From Bacteroidia bacterium (GTDB taxonomy: Bacteria; Bacteroidota; Bacteroidia; Cytophagales; Cyclobacteriaceae), in NCBI GenBank assembly GCA_030432655.1, contig JAUILA010000038.1:1-36837 (forward strand): DNA of 36,837 bases, in the 5' to 3' direction. Positions within the stretch are counted from its first letter, which is position 1. Every line of letters starts with the position of its first letter. This document shows positions 18,478 through 27,066 of this stretch, piece by piece. The notes under the pieces are model-generated. The model did no database searches. It worked only from the letters and a program-made list of their open reading frames with translations, and was not told the origin of the DNA. The position numbers were made by a program, and so were the translations under genes.

Positions 18478-19203
18478 ATGATTGCAGCCCTTAAGGAATT
18501 CTACACCCATAAGACTGAGTATTTTTTCTATATCCTCTTTCTCGTTCTGTCCGGAGTGGTTTGTCTGTTGCTCTTTGATTTTTTTATGGATTACACCTAC
18601 GCCCTGCAACAAGGTAATCTTGATGAATTTGATGAAAAGGTAACAGCCTTTATATTTTCCTACCGGTCACCGGTACTCACTACAATAGTGGTGGCCATAA
18701 CCGAGCTCGGCAGCCAATGGGCGTACCTGATTCTCATTCCTGTCATTACACTCATTCTTTACTATAAAGGACATAGCTGGCGTATCAGCCTGCAGGCATT
18801 CCTGATTCTATTGTCTACGTTCTTTCTGAACCTGGGGATCAAGTATCTGATCTCACGGCCGCGGCCGGACCTGGAAGGACGTCTTATCCAGGTATCTGAA
18901 GGGTCGTTCAGTTATCCCAGTGGTCACAGTATGTGTGCCCTCGCTTTTTATGGTTTTAACGTTTACCTGATCTTCAAACTGGTAAAAAATCAATGGTTGC
19001 GCTGGTCGCTAATTATTCTCCAGCTGTTGCTGATCCTGGCCATTGGTGCCAGCCGGGTTTACCTCGGTGTTCATTACCCTACTGATGTGGTGGCCGGTTT
19101 TGTTGTCGGAGCAATATGGCTTGCCCTGTGCATTGTCATACTTCGGAGCGTGAATTTTTACAGGAAAAAGCGCGAGCCTGCTGAGCGCATTGAAGAAATC
19201 TGA
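18478..19203 (+). CDS. PAP2-family membrane phosphatase
   Basis: 241 residues with about six membrane segments. The three phosphatase motifs are intact: KYLISRPRP (C1), SYPSGHS (C2) and SRVYLGVHYPTDVVAG (C3, with the catalytic His and Asp). Members remove phosphate from lipid phosphates such as undecaprenyl pyrophosphate, phosphatidate or phosphatidylglycerol phosphate on the periplasmic face. The exact substrate cannot be read from sequence. It is a single gene converging on the antiporter gene with a 9-bp gap. Confidence 0.92.
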   Translation: MIAALKEFYTHKTEYFFYILFLVLSGVVCLLLFDFFMDYTYALQQGNLDEFDEKVTAFIFSYRSPVLTTIVVAITELGSQWAYLILIPVITLILYYKGHSWRISLQAFLILLSTFFLNLGIKYLISRPRPDLEGRLIQVSEGSFSYPSGHSMCALAFYGFNVYLIFKLVKNQWLRWSLIILQLLLILAIGASRVYLGVHYPTDVVAGFVVGAIWLALCIVILRSVNFYRKKREPAERIEEI

Positions 19204-19212
19204 ACATACTCC

Positions 19213-20430
19213 TCAATCAGTTTTACTGGCGTACCATTTTTCCAGGGGCACTGAAGTGAGTCCGTGTACCAGCGTGGAGGCAAAAACAATCAGGCTGGTA
19301 AAGATCCAGATATCTTCCATTCCGGTTTGTTCCCGGGCGTATAATGCATAGAAAATGGCCGCAACCCCAATTGGTCCGAACCAGCCCATAAGCATCATAT
19401 CCCTGTATCGGTTTCGGAATTGTTTCACAAAAGGGGTCATAATTATAAAGCTCGGAATTCGCCGCAGAAAGAGAACACCAGCGCATATCCAGATGGCATC
19501 CATGCCAAGAGCTGCCCATTCCGGCCAGGGCAGGATAAGTCCGAAAAGGAAGAATATAGGAATAGTAAAGATTCGTTCCATGGATTCCTGAACAGGTTCC
19601 TGCATAAGGTCTTCATTTCGGGCGAGTTGAGATGTAAATGCTATGCCCCCTGTGAATACGCCCAGTATTCCATTCATTCCGATGTAATCCAGTCCGGCGA
19701 GCAGGAAGAATGACAGTGCGACCGAATAGGAGATCAGCGTGGTTTTTGTCATAAACCCAGCTTTGTGGGCCAGATGAAGTCCGCGGCCGGCCAGGAATCC
19801 TGCGGTGACAGCGATCAGGACCGGGCAAACCGTTTCATACATTATTGACTTGCCAAACCATTCCGCTATGTTGTATTCCTGCTGGTTGAATATCATTATG
19901 GAGAATGCAACGATGGGGAATGCCAGCCCATCATTGGCACCTGATTCAAATGACAAGGTATTCCGAATCGAAGCTGGCAGGTATTTTTCTGCGGTCTTTC
20001 CGGTGATTATGGTGGCAGCAACTACCGGGTCGGTAGGAGAAACAACGGCTCCAATCAGCAGGCACTCAGCAAAAGGACGGTCAAGAATAACGTATAGAAC
20101 AACGCCGGTACTAACCCACATAAGCAACATGCCTCCGGCTATGATCAGCGACTGGGACCCCGGGTTGCTTCGGAAGAATTTGGGCGTGATCCGAAGGGCA
20201 GTTGACATCAGGGCCATGGCGATGGTGAATTTACAGGCCGTGATCATAATCTGATGCGTCTGGGCTTCATCGCCGGTGTGGAGGAGATCCAGCATGTACG
20301 GACTGAGGATTACTGCCACCACCATCGCGACAAGTGGTTCTGTCAGTGAATAATTCTCCAGCCATTTTGCAAAAGTCCCGGCAAGGAGGGTAAGTAAGCT
20401 TATGCAAAAAACAACCAGGAGGAGATCCAT
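19213..20430 (-). CDS. Cation:proton antiporter (CPA1/NhaP-like)
   Basis: 405 residues, about 12 hydrophobic segments. The motif FESGANDGLAFPIVAFSIM carries the Asn-Asp pair that binds ion and proton in CPA1 exchangers. GAVVSPTDPVVAATII is the other conserved half of the ion site, at the crossing helices. Length is at the short end, with no C-terminal TrkA or CBS regulatory domain. It would exchange Na+ or K+ for H+ across the inner membrane. It is transcribed alone. A terminator belonging to the neighbouring gene lies 26 bp upstream of its start. Confidence 0.9.
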   Translation of the reverse strand: MDLLLVVFCISLLTLLAGTFAKWLENYSLTEPLVAMVVAVILSPYMLDLLHTGDEAQTHQIMITACKFTIAMALMSTALRITPKFFRSNPGSQSLIIAGGMLLMWVSTGVVLYVILDRPFAECLLIGAVVSPTDPVVAATIITGKTAEKYLPASIRNTLSFESGANDGLAFPIVAFSIMIFNQQEYNIAEWFGKSIMYETVCPVLIAVTAGFLAGRGLHLAHKAGFMTKTTLISYSVALSFFLLAGLDYIGMNGILGVFTGGIAFTSQLARNEDLMQEPVQESMERIFTIPIFFLFGLILPWPEWAALGMDAIWICAGVLFLRRIPSFIIMTPFVKQFRNRYRDMMLMGWFGPIGVAAIFYALYAREQTGMEDIWIFTSLIVFASTLVHGLTSVPLEKWYASKTD

Positions 20431-20455
20431 ATTTCTAAGTTAAATCCTGCAAGGC

Positions 20456-20487
20456 AAAAAAAGAAGGGATGTGAAGATCACATCCCT
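20456..20487 (-). terminator. Rho-independent terminator
   Basis: A perfect 10-bp stem, AGGGATGTGA/TCACATCCCT, has a 3-nt loop. On the minus strand it is followed by a T run (20462-20456). It lies 28 bp after the stop of the secreted protein gene at 20515. Confidence 0.88.
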
Positions 20488-20514
20488 CTCTGGTTGATTG
20501 ATTAAAGCCAACAC

Positions 20515-21339
20515 TTAATTAGGAGGTCCTGCCGCGACACTTTCAAGAAGGCGCCATTCTTCCACACGTACCAGTTCGGCCGTTTCCATGAACGTATCCA
20601 TCACCTGACTCCATGATTTTCCCGGATGGACTTCTGAGACCATTTCCCCATAGTTATTTGCCTGGTTTCTGGCCAGCTGATCCGCGTCTTTATATGAATC
20701 AACTGCCACGTGCGTATAATCTACCGAGCTTCCGAATGGTTGCTGAAGCTGCCATCCTTCCCAGCCGGCGCGAAGCCCAAGTTCGATCTCCTTTTTATGC
20801 AGCGGATGAAACAGTTGCTCTTCCATAGCCGTGTAATTAGCCCCTTTGTTCAAAGGCACTTTAAGGTAGACCACCTGAATGACGGAAGGCGGACTTGTCA
20901 ATTGATCATCGGAAAAGGACATCCAACTGCTTAACCGATGCGTTTTCACGAGGTCACGGGAATCAAGAATAATTCCGGACATCTCATCAAAATCCTTTCC
21001 TTCGTGTACCTGCTGAAAGATTTCAATAAAATCCCCGGCGTGTTGCATCTGCTCACTGCTGGAATATATCCGGACGGTTGCGTAATGATATTCAGCGTTT
21101 GTTCCGCCAGGCAGCGGGATGGCCCAGAGAGACCAGGATTCCAGCTTTCCCTGGCGAATTGCTTCCTCGTGGGCCGGCATCGCCATTTCCCGTTCCATCT
21201 GAAGATAATCGGCAGCCATTCCTTCAGGAACATACATGAAATCAACATAGGCGGTTCGGAACTCCTGGGAATAGCAAGAGTGGGGTGCGGACAGCAGCAA
21301 CGCGGCCATCAGCACCATGACAATAAGGTGGTTTCTCAT
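20515..21339 (-). CDS. Secreted protein with two tandem alpha/beta-barrel-like repeats, function unknown
   Basis: 274 residues with a signal peptide (IVMVLMAALLLSAPHSCYSQ). The mature part is two similar units of about 110 residues. Unit one has YVDFMYVPEGMAADYLQME..PAHEEAIRQGKLESWSLW; unit two has VVYLKVPLNKGANYTAMEE..PLHKKEIELGLRAGWEGWQL. In each, strand, long helix with a (A/L)H(E/K) segment, strand and a 'YHYATVRIYSS/YTHVAVDSYKD' strand follow in the same order. This looks like a duplicated dimeric ferredoxin-like (NIPSNAP/ABM-like) fold. No catalytic residues are evident. The gene is transcribed alone and has its own terminator. The family is not recognised by name. Confidence 0.7.
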   Translation of the reverse strand: MRNHLIVMVLMAALLLSAPHSCYSQEFRTAYVDFMYVPEGMAADYLQMEREMAMPAHEEAIRQGKLESWSLWAIPLPGGTNAEYHYATVRIYSSSEQMQHAGDFIEIFQQVHEGKDFDEMSGIILDSRDLVKTHRLSSWMSFSDDQLTSPPSVIQVVYLKVPLNKGANYTAMEEQLFHPLHKKEIELGLRAGWEGWQLQQPFGSSVDYTHVAVDSYKDADQLARNQANNYGEMVSEVHPGKSWSQVMDTFMETAELVRVEEWRLLESVAAGPPN

Positions 21340-21425
21340 AGTGTTGTCTGATTAAAGGTGTATCATAAGATACTGATAATCAGTAAATAATACCGGAAAT
21401 AAATTTGCGATTTATGCAACTGGGC

Positions 21426-23321
21426 TCAGAGGTATTTCCGGTACCACCATTGAAAAACAACCAGGGCCCAGATACGCGCATGGGAGTCGCCCGGGTTCGA
21501 GGACTGGAGTTGTTTTCGTATCCGGCGGATCTGGCTGAGGTCGAAGATTCCCTGTTCTTTAATAAATGAGTCTGACAGCAGATCGTCATTTATAAGGCCA
21601 TTCAGATCTTTCCTCAGCCAGCCCAGCAGCGGAACTTCAAACCCTTTTTTGGGGCGGTTGTAAAGTGAGGCAGGCAGCATGTCCCTGAAGGCGTCCTGCA
21701 GGATTCGTTTTCGAATCCCTTCATTGATTTTGAAAGGGGTATCCAGCCGGAAGGCAAATTCGGCGATCTCGTGGTCCAGAAACGGGACCCGGACTTCCAG
21801 TCCGTGCGCCATAGACATCCTGTCTACCTTGGTGAGCATGTCATCAGGGAGTACCAGCCTGACATCGGTATACAGCAGATCATTCAGCGTTTCACGGGAA
21901 GGGATGGCCGTCAGCCATTCTTCCTTTTGCTGAAAGTAGGTTGACATATTCAGCTTCTCCCTTTGTTCTGGCGTGAACATCGCACGCACATCATTCTCCC
22001 CGGCAAATCCTGCCCATCGCCAATACCGTTCCTTAGATGAAAGCTTCATGCCCCTGCTGAACCGGTCCAGCTGGCGGAATTTGTTGGTCAGCCGGCCGTT
22101 CCTTGATTTCGGGAGAATGGACCATAAGGGGCCAAGGGCCTTCACGAGACTGGCTTTGCTTCCTCCCTGAAGGATACGCTGAAATGCTGCGTGCTTGTTA
22201 TACCCGGCAAATAATTCATCAGCGCCATCACCGGACAGAGCCACCGTGGCATGTTTTCGGGTTTCTTTGGAAAGAATGTACACGGCCAGGGCCGAGGAAT
22301 CGGCGAATGGCTCGTCTGTATAATCCAGCACCTGGTAAAGATGGTCAAAGAGATCCCGGTTCGAGAGCTCAAATACATGATGACTGGTGCCGATCTTTTT
22401 TGAAACTTCCCGGGCATAGGCCGTTTCATCAAAGAATTTTTCATCGCGGTAGCCGATGGAGAATGTATGCAAATCCGGTTTGTGCCGGGCGGCGAGTGCA
22501 GCGATTACCGAGCTGTCAATGCCTCCGCTGAGAAAGGAACCCAGGGGGACGTCCGAGACAAGCCTTTTCTGAACTGACTTTTCCAGGAGTTCTGCCAGTT
22601 CGTTCTTCAGTTCATCATATGCTGTGGAATTGCTTCGGTTTCTGTCGTATGGTACCTGGTACCATGTTTTTATCTCATAGGATTCGCGGTCTAGCTCCAG
22701 GTATTCTCCGGGTCGTAATTTTTTGACATCCTGAAAAATGGATAAAGGAGCAGGAATGTAATTAAGCTGAAAATAAGTTAACAGGGCAGTAGGATCAAGA
22801 TCTTTGCCTATCCCATAATGGAGGAGTGATTTCATTTCCGATGCAAAAAGCAGCCTGTCCTGGTCCAGCAGGTAGTAGAGTGGCTTAATCCCCATACGGT
22901 CCCTGGCCAGCAGCAGTGACCCTTCCTGGCTGTCATAAAAAGCAAAGGCAAAAAATCCATTCAGCCGGGACAGGCAGTCTTTCCCTTCCCGTATCAGCAA
23001 CTGAAGAAGTACCTCCGTATCCGAATTGGAATGGAATGTCTGACCTGTCATTTCCAGTTCCCTTCGTAATTCCCTGAAATTATAGATCTCCCCGTTAAAG
23101 ACGATCCGGTATCGGCCGGTTTCGTCTGACATGGGCTGATGCCCCTCCGGGGTCGGATCGAGGATTGAAAGACGCCGATGGCCAAGTCCGACCGAATTAT
23201 CGTGAAACGTGTTCTGGAAGTCCGGTCCGCGTGAATTTAGCGCTTCTGTCGCTTTGGCGAGGTGGATCATACCCACCCGTCCGATCATATTAAACGCGTA
23301 AATTCCGGTAATCCCGCACAT
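21426..23321 (-). CDS. asnB: Asparagine synthetase B (glutamine-hydrolysing)
   Basis: 631 residues. After removal of Met1, Cys2 (MCGITGIYAF) is the glutaminase nucleophile. NGEIYNFRELRREL and HSNSDTEVLL are standard class II amidotransferase motifs. The C-terminal synthetase domain starts with the PP-loop LGSFLSGGIDSSVIAAL near residue 265, followed by FSIGY and SGDGADELFAGY. It makes asparagine from aspartate, glutamine and ATP; some homologues amidate cell-wall or polysaccharide precursors instead. Its ATG overlaps the TGA of the upstream FAD/Fe-S oxidoreductase gene (TGATG), so it is coupled to that gene. Confidence 0.95.
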   Translation of the reverse strand: MCGITGIYAFNMIGRVGMIHLAKATEALNSRGPDFQNTFHDNSVGLGHRRLSILDPTPEGHQPMSDETGRYRIVFNGEIYNFRELRRELEMTGQTFHSNSDTEVLLQLLIREGKDCLSRLNGFFAFAFYDSQEGSLLLARDRMGIKPLYYLLDQDRLLFASEMKSLLHYGIGKDLDPTALLTYFQLNYIPAPLSIFQDVKKLRPGEYLELDRESYEIKTWYQVPYDRNRSNSTAYDELKNELAELLEKSVQKRLVSDVPLGSFLSGGIDSSVIAALAARHKPDLHTFSIGYRDEKFFDETAYAREVSKKIGTSHHVFELSNRDLFDHLYQVLDYTDEPFADSSALAVYILSKETRKHATVALSGDGADELFAGYNKHAAFQRILQGGSKASLVKALGPLWSILPKSRNGRLTNKFRQLDRFSRGMKLSSKERYWRWAGFAGENDVRAMFTPEQREKLNMSTYFQQKEEWLTAIPSRETLNDLLYTDVRLVLPDDMLTKVDRMSMAHGLEVRVPFLDHEIAEFAFRLDTPFKINEGIRKRILQDAFRDMLPASLYNRPKKGFEVPLLGWLRKDLNGLINDDLLSDSFIKEQGIFDLSQIRRIRKQLQSSNPGDSHARIWALVVFQWWYRKYL

Positions 23322-26254
23322 CAGGTTTTAATCAGGGCGTTATACATGATTTCTGCCGGGTGCATTGCTTTCCGGTCGGTACCGTCCTTGATCTGGTGCC
23401 GGCAGGAGGTTCCTGGTGCCGCGATAATGGTTTCCTCCGGTTCCTGTCGGATCGTGGGAAAAAGAACGAGCTCACCTATCTGCATGGAAATATCAAAGTG
23501 CTCTTCCTCATACCCAAAGCTACCGGCCATCCCGCAACAACCAGACGGAATCAGGAGTACCTCGCGGTTCCTGAGCAGGGACAGCATTCGCTTGGTGGGT
23601 AGTACGGAAGAAATTGCTTTCTGGTGACAATGTCCGTGCAGGCGGATACGCTGTTTTTCATCATTGAATTGCTTGGAAGATATGATCTTTGCATCCATCT
23701 CACGCACGATGAATTCTTCAAGCAGCAGTGTGTTTTTGGCAAGACTCCTGGCCTTATCCCTGTTCTCACCCCGCAGTAGTTCTGTATATTCATCGCGGAA
23801 GCTCAGGATGGCGGAAGGTTCAATACCGATAAGTGGTCGTTTTTTTGAAACGATATCGTGAAACATCTCGACGTTCTTAACAGCCAGTTCCCGGGCTTCA
23901 TCCAGCAGCCCTTTTGACAGCCAGGAGCGTCCGCTTTCTTCATTATTTACGACAATCACCCGGTAGCCCAGTCCGGTCAGAAGTTTAACCGCGGCAATAC
24001 CGGCAGGGGTATCGTTGTAGTTGGTGAATTCATCCACAAAGAGACACACCTCGCCCAGCGGATCTTCGGGTTGAACCTTATCGAGCTTTTTATCCAGCCA
24101 TTTCCGAAGGGTTCTGGTATGAAGCGGCGGCATGGACCTGCCCTGTGCGAACCCTGCTATCTTCTTGATCCGGTTAGCGAAAACACTGTTCTGGGTGAAC
24201 AGATTGTAAAGCCAGGGGGTTTTCGATGCCAGTTTATTCAGTCGGTTGAAATTTGAAATCAACTTGGTGCGGAAAGTAATACCGTTTTCTTTTTGATACT
24301 GATACAGGAATTCGGCTTTCATTTTGCCCATGTCCACGTTGGACGGACACTCCGCTTTGCATCCCTTGCAGGAAAGACACAGGTCGAGGATGTCTTTAAG
24401 TGACTCGTTATCGAACGGATTGCTCATATCCGTATCGTTGGTGAGAACTTCGCGGAAAAGATTGGCCCGTGCCCTGGTGGTATCTTTTTCATTTTTGGTG
24501 GCCATATAGGACGGGCACATGGTCCCACCGGTCAGGTGTGTCTTCCGGCAATCCCCTGATCCGTTGCAGAGTTCTGCGTTTCGGAGTATGCCCTGGTACG
24601 CATCAAAATTAAAGGCCGTGTCATATTGAGGTGTGCGCTGGCCAGGTTTGTAACGCAATGACTTGTTCATCGCAGGGGTATCCACGATCTTGCCCGGATT
24701 GAAGATATTGGCAGGATCCCAGTCTTTTTTGATACGCCGGAGCAGCTGATAATTCTTATCACCGATCATGAACGGGATGAATTCTCCCCTCAGACGTCCG
24801 TCTCCGTGTTCACCACTCAGTGATCCCTTGTATTTTTTGACTAGTTCGGCGATGTCCTGGAGAATTTGCCTGAACAGCTGATTGCCTTCCCGGGTCTTGA
24901 GGTTGATGATGGGCCGGAGGTGTAATTCTCCAGAGCCTGCATGGGCGTAATGCACGCAAAAGAGATCGTGTTCCTCCAGTTTTTTGTTAAAGTCGGCGAT
25001 GTATTGAGGCAGGTCCTCAACATGGACAGCCGTATCTTCAATGACCGGAACGGGTTTGGCATCCCCCGGGATGTTGCTGAGCAGGCCAAGTCCGGCTTTA
25101 CGAAGTGACCAGACCAGTTTGGTTTCTTCGCCGGTCACCAGCGGATAATGATATCCCAGGTTTTGCGCTTGCAGATCTTTGGTGAGCTTGTCTGCCATCT
25201 CCCGTACCTCAGCATCCGTGTCCGCTCTCAGTTCGACCACAAGGATCGCCTGCGGGTCACCCTGAACGAAGAACCGGTATTGCCGGTACGTAATATTCTC
25301 CTTGGTACATTCCAGTATGTAATGGTCCATGAGTTCGGAAGCATAGGGCATATGCTTTAGTGCCACCAGGTTGCCCAGGAGGGACTCATGAATGGACTTG
25401 AAATGAATGCAGAGCAGTCCGCTTTCCGCTGGCGGTTTATCGATGACATTCATTTTTGCCCGGGTGATGAACAGGAGTGTTCCTTCCGAACCGGCAATCA
25501 GTTTGCAGAAGTTGAATGTTTGGGCGCCGCTGAGGAAGGGAGCCGTTTCCAGCAGCAGATCTACGGCATAACCGGTATTCCGGCGGGGGATTTCAGGTTT
25601 GGGAAACTTGTCCTTTATTTCCTGACGGGTTGCTTTGTCCGACAGTTCTTCCTTGATACGGCGGTACAGGTGACCTTCGAGGGAATCAAGTTTGCATTTG
25701 ACATCAAACTCATCCCGGGTGAGGTCACGAAAAATGACCCTGGACCCGTCACTCAGGAAGCCCTCGACCTCGAGGAGATGGTCCCGGGTACTGCCGTAAA
25801 CCACGGAGTTTGAGCCGCAGGAGTTGTTGCCGATCATACCGCCGATCATGGCCCGGTTGGCGGTGGATGTCTCCGGTCCGAATAAAAGGTTATGTTCGTC
25901 GAGGAACATATTCAGTTCATCGCGGATCACCCCTGGCTGAACCCACACCCATTTTTCACTTTTGTTCAGTTCGCCGATTCTGGTAAAGTGCCGGGAGACA
26001 TCCACTACGATGCCTTTCCCGACCACCTGACCGGCGAGTGACGTTCCGGCGGTACGGGGAATCAGGGAAGTATGATGTTCGTGAGCAAAAAGGATCAGTT
26101 TCTGAATATCCTCTTCAGTACGGGGGAATGCCACGGCGACCGGCAATTCCTGGTATGCCGAGGCGTCAGTGGCATATAGCGTGCGCATAACCTCATCATA
26201 GACGAGGTCACCTTCGAGCGATTCATTAAGTTCTTCAAGGAAAATACTATCCAT
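23321..26254 (-). CDS. FAD- and Fe-S-binding oxidoreductase (D-lactate dehydrogenase/GlcD-GlpC fusion type)
   Basis: 977 residues from the ATG at 26254; an upstream in-frame TTG at 26272 is less likely. Order of parts: a PCMH-type FAD domain (about 25-210, PRTAGTSLAGQVVG and GGMIGNNSCGSNSVVYGSTRDH), an FAD-oxidase C-terminal domain (about 220-525, with HAGSGELHLRP and SGEHGDGRLRGEF), a two-cluster 4Fe-4S region (LCNGSGDCRKTH...MCPSYMAT and CLSCKGCKAECPSNV, about 560-650), then a Cys-rich CCG domain (HGHCHQKAI, PSGCCGMAGSFGYE). It likely oxidises a 2-hydroxy acid such as D-lactate and passes electrons to the membrane quinone pool. No signal peptide. Translationally coupled to asnB. Confidence 0.92.
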   Translation of the reverse strand: MDSIFLEELNESLEGDLVYDEVMRTLYATDASAYQELPVAVAFPRTEEDIQKLILFAHEHHTSLIPRTAGTSLAGQVVGKGIVVDVSRHFTRIGELNKSEKWVWVQPGVIRDELNMFLDEHNLLFGPETSTANRAMIGGMIGNNSCGSNSVVYGSTRDHLLEVEGFLSDGSRVIFRDLTRDEFDVKCKLDSLEGHLYRRIKEELSDKATRQEIKDKFPKPEIPRRNTGYAVDLLLETAPFLSGAQTFNFCKLIAGSEGTLLFITRAKMNVIDKPPAESGLLCIHFKSIHESLLGNLVALKHMPYASELMDHYILECTKENITYRQYRFFVQGDPQAILVVELRADTDAEVREMADKLTKDLQAQNLGYHYPLVTGEETKLVWSLRKAGLGLLSNIPGDAKPVPVIEDTAVHVEDLPQYIADFNKKLEEHDLFCVHYAHAGSGELHLRPIINLKTREGNQLFRQILQDIAELVKKYKGSLSGEHGDGRLRGEFIPFMIGDKNYQLLRRIKKDWDPANIFNPGKIVDTPAMNKSLRYKPGQRTPQYDTAFNFDAYQGILRNAELCNGSGDCRKTHLTGGTMCPSYMATKNEKDTTRARANLFREVLTNDTDMSNPFDNESLKDILDLCLSCKGCKAECPSNVDMGKMKAEFLYQYQKENGITFRTKLISNFNRLNKLASKTPWLYNLFTQNSVFANRIKKIAGFAQGRSMPPLHTRTLRKWLDKKLDKVQPEDPLGEVCLFVDEFTNYNDTPAGIAAVKLLTGLGYRVIVVNNEESGRSWLSKGLLDEARELAVKNVEMFHDIVSKKRPLIGIEPSAILSFRDEYTELLRGENRDKARSLAKNTLLLEEFIVREMDAKIISSKQFNDEKQRIRLHGHCHQKAISSVLPTKRMLSLLRNREVLLIPSGCCGMAGSFGYEEEHFDISMQIGELVLFPTIRQEPEETIIAAPGTSCRHQIKDGTDRKAMHPAEIMYNALIKT

Positions 26255-26297
26255 GCGGCGTCGGTCGTTCAACTATAAGATGGAAAATTAAAATGTT

Positions 26298-26330
26298 TTT
26301 GACATTGTAGAAAAGATATTGGTATTTTTA
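26298..26330 (+). promoter_or_regulatory. Bacteroidota-type promoter before NlpC/P60 gene
   Basis: TTTG at 26298-26301 and TATTTTTA at 26323-26330 (TAnnTTTG, one mismatch) are 21 bp apart, close to the -33/-7 arrangement of this phylum. The ATG follows 27 bp later. Confidence 0.45.
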
Positions 26331-26357
26331 GCTAACGATATTTTTTAATCCGGTACT

Positions 26358-26828
26358 ATGAAACTTTTTAAACCCGGCATTCTCATCGTGTCCGTGTTGC
26401 TCCTGGCCTCCTGTGCCAGTCAGAAATCACGATCGGCACGTGATACTCAGATCGAATCAGTCATCCGCGCCGCCCGAAGTTTTACAGGTACGCCCTATAA
26501 ATGGGGTGGTACGACGAGGGCAGGGATGGATTGTTCCGGTTTGCTATGCAGTTCATTTTCAACCGTGGGGTACCAGCTGCCCCGGACCTCATCGGCCCAG
26601 AGCGAAGTAGGGGAGAAAGTAAAGAAGGGGAATTTGCAGCCCGGGGACCTGGTATTCTTTGCGACCGGCAAGCGGAGGAGGAAGATAACGCATGTAGGCA
26701 TGGTAACGGAAGTGCGGCGCGGGGACGTGCGCTTTATTCACAGCAGTTCGTCGATGGGGGTCATTGAAAGCAGTTTGAATACGAACTATTACGATAAGCG
26801 ATTTATAACCGCACGAAGGCCTTTTTAG
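26358..26828 (+). CDS. NlpC/P60 family peptidoglycan hydrolase lipoprotein
   Basis: 156 residues. The signal peptide ends in the lipobox LLLASC (Cys19). The NlpC/P60 domain follows directly, with the catalytic Cys59 in GMDCSGL, His112 in ITHVGMV and a polar third residue at FIHSSSS (His128). The substrate-binding opening [13 protein letters not shown] is standard. It is a D,L-endopeptidase that cuts peptidoglycan stem peptides, anchored to a membrane. Length matches small Spr-like enzymes. It is the last host gene before the tRNA and the integrated element. Confidence 0.94.
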   Translation: MKLFKPGILIVSVLLLASCASQKSRSARDTQIESVIRAARSFTGTPYKWGGTTRAGMDCSGLLCSSFSTVGYQLPRTSSAQSEVGEKVKKGNLQPGDLVFFATGKRRRKITHVGMVTEVRRGDVRFIHSSSSMGVIESSLNTNYYDKRFITARRPF

Positions 26829-26843
26829 AAATCAGAATTTATC

Positions 26844-26851
26844 TATATTTG
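26844..26851 (+). promoter_or_regulatory. -7 promoter box of the tRNA-Ala gene
   Basis: TATATTTG matches the TAnnTTTG consensus of the Bacteroidota primary sigma factor exactly. It lies 20 bp before the tRNA 5' end. A T-rich -33 region is at about 26822-26826. Confidence 0.7.
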
Positions 26852-26871
26852 CAGTCCCTGTTGGGAAACAC

Positions 26872-26945
26872 GGGGCCATAGCTCAGCTGGCTAGAGCGCT
26901 TGACTGGCAGTCAAGAGGTCGTGGGTTCGACTCCCATTGGCTCCA
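26872..26945 (+). tRNA. tRNA-Ala (anticodon GGC)
   Basis: The 74-nt cloverleaf has acceptor stem GGGGCCA/TGGCTCC with one G-T pair, a D arm with GCTCAGCTGG, anticodon stem CTTGA/TCAAG around loop CTGGCAG (anticodon GGC), T arm GTGGGTTCGACTCCCAT, and discriminator A. CCA is not encoded, as usual in Bacteroidota. The 3' 45 bases are part of the attachment repeat, so this half came from the integrated element and restores an intact tRNA. Confidence 0.96.
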
Positions 26946-26946
26946 C
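26901..26946 (+). other. attL: 46-bp direct repeat, tRNA-side attachment site
   Basis: These 46 bases, from the anticodon stem to one base beyond the tRNA, are identical to 36638-36683. Identity stops on both sides (T versus A before, T versus C after). The pair brackets a 9.7-kb element with an integrase at its far end. Confidence 0.95.
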
Positions 26947-26968
26947 TACATAAAGCATTGATATAGAG

Positions 26969-27002
26969 GCAGTTGGATACGAATTATCCAACTGCTTTTT
27001 TT
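26969..27002 (+). terminator. Rho-independent terminator inside the element, serving the tRNA
   Basis: A perfect 10-bp stem, GCAGTTGGAT/ATCCAACTGC, has a 7-nt loop and seven T's after it. It lies 23 bp beyond the tRNA and within the element, so it ends tRNA transcription before the cargo. Confidence 0.92.
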
Positions 27003-27006
27003 GTTT

Positions 27007-27025
27007 GTGCATATCAGCGTGCATA
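27007..27025 (+). repeat. Paired GTGCATA repeat near left end (candidate arm-type site)
   Basis: GTGCATA occurs at 27007-27013 and 27019-27025, 12 bp start to start. The same pair with the same period occurs near the right end at 36502-36520. It lies 60 bp from attL. It is a possible integrase or excisionase binding site and may also control the cargo operon. Confidence 0.55.
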
Positions 27026-27066
27026 TATAGTGCTTACTATTTTTACTTCTTTTAAAATCAATCAGT

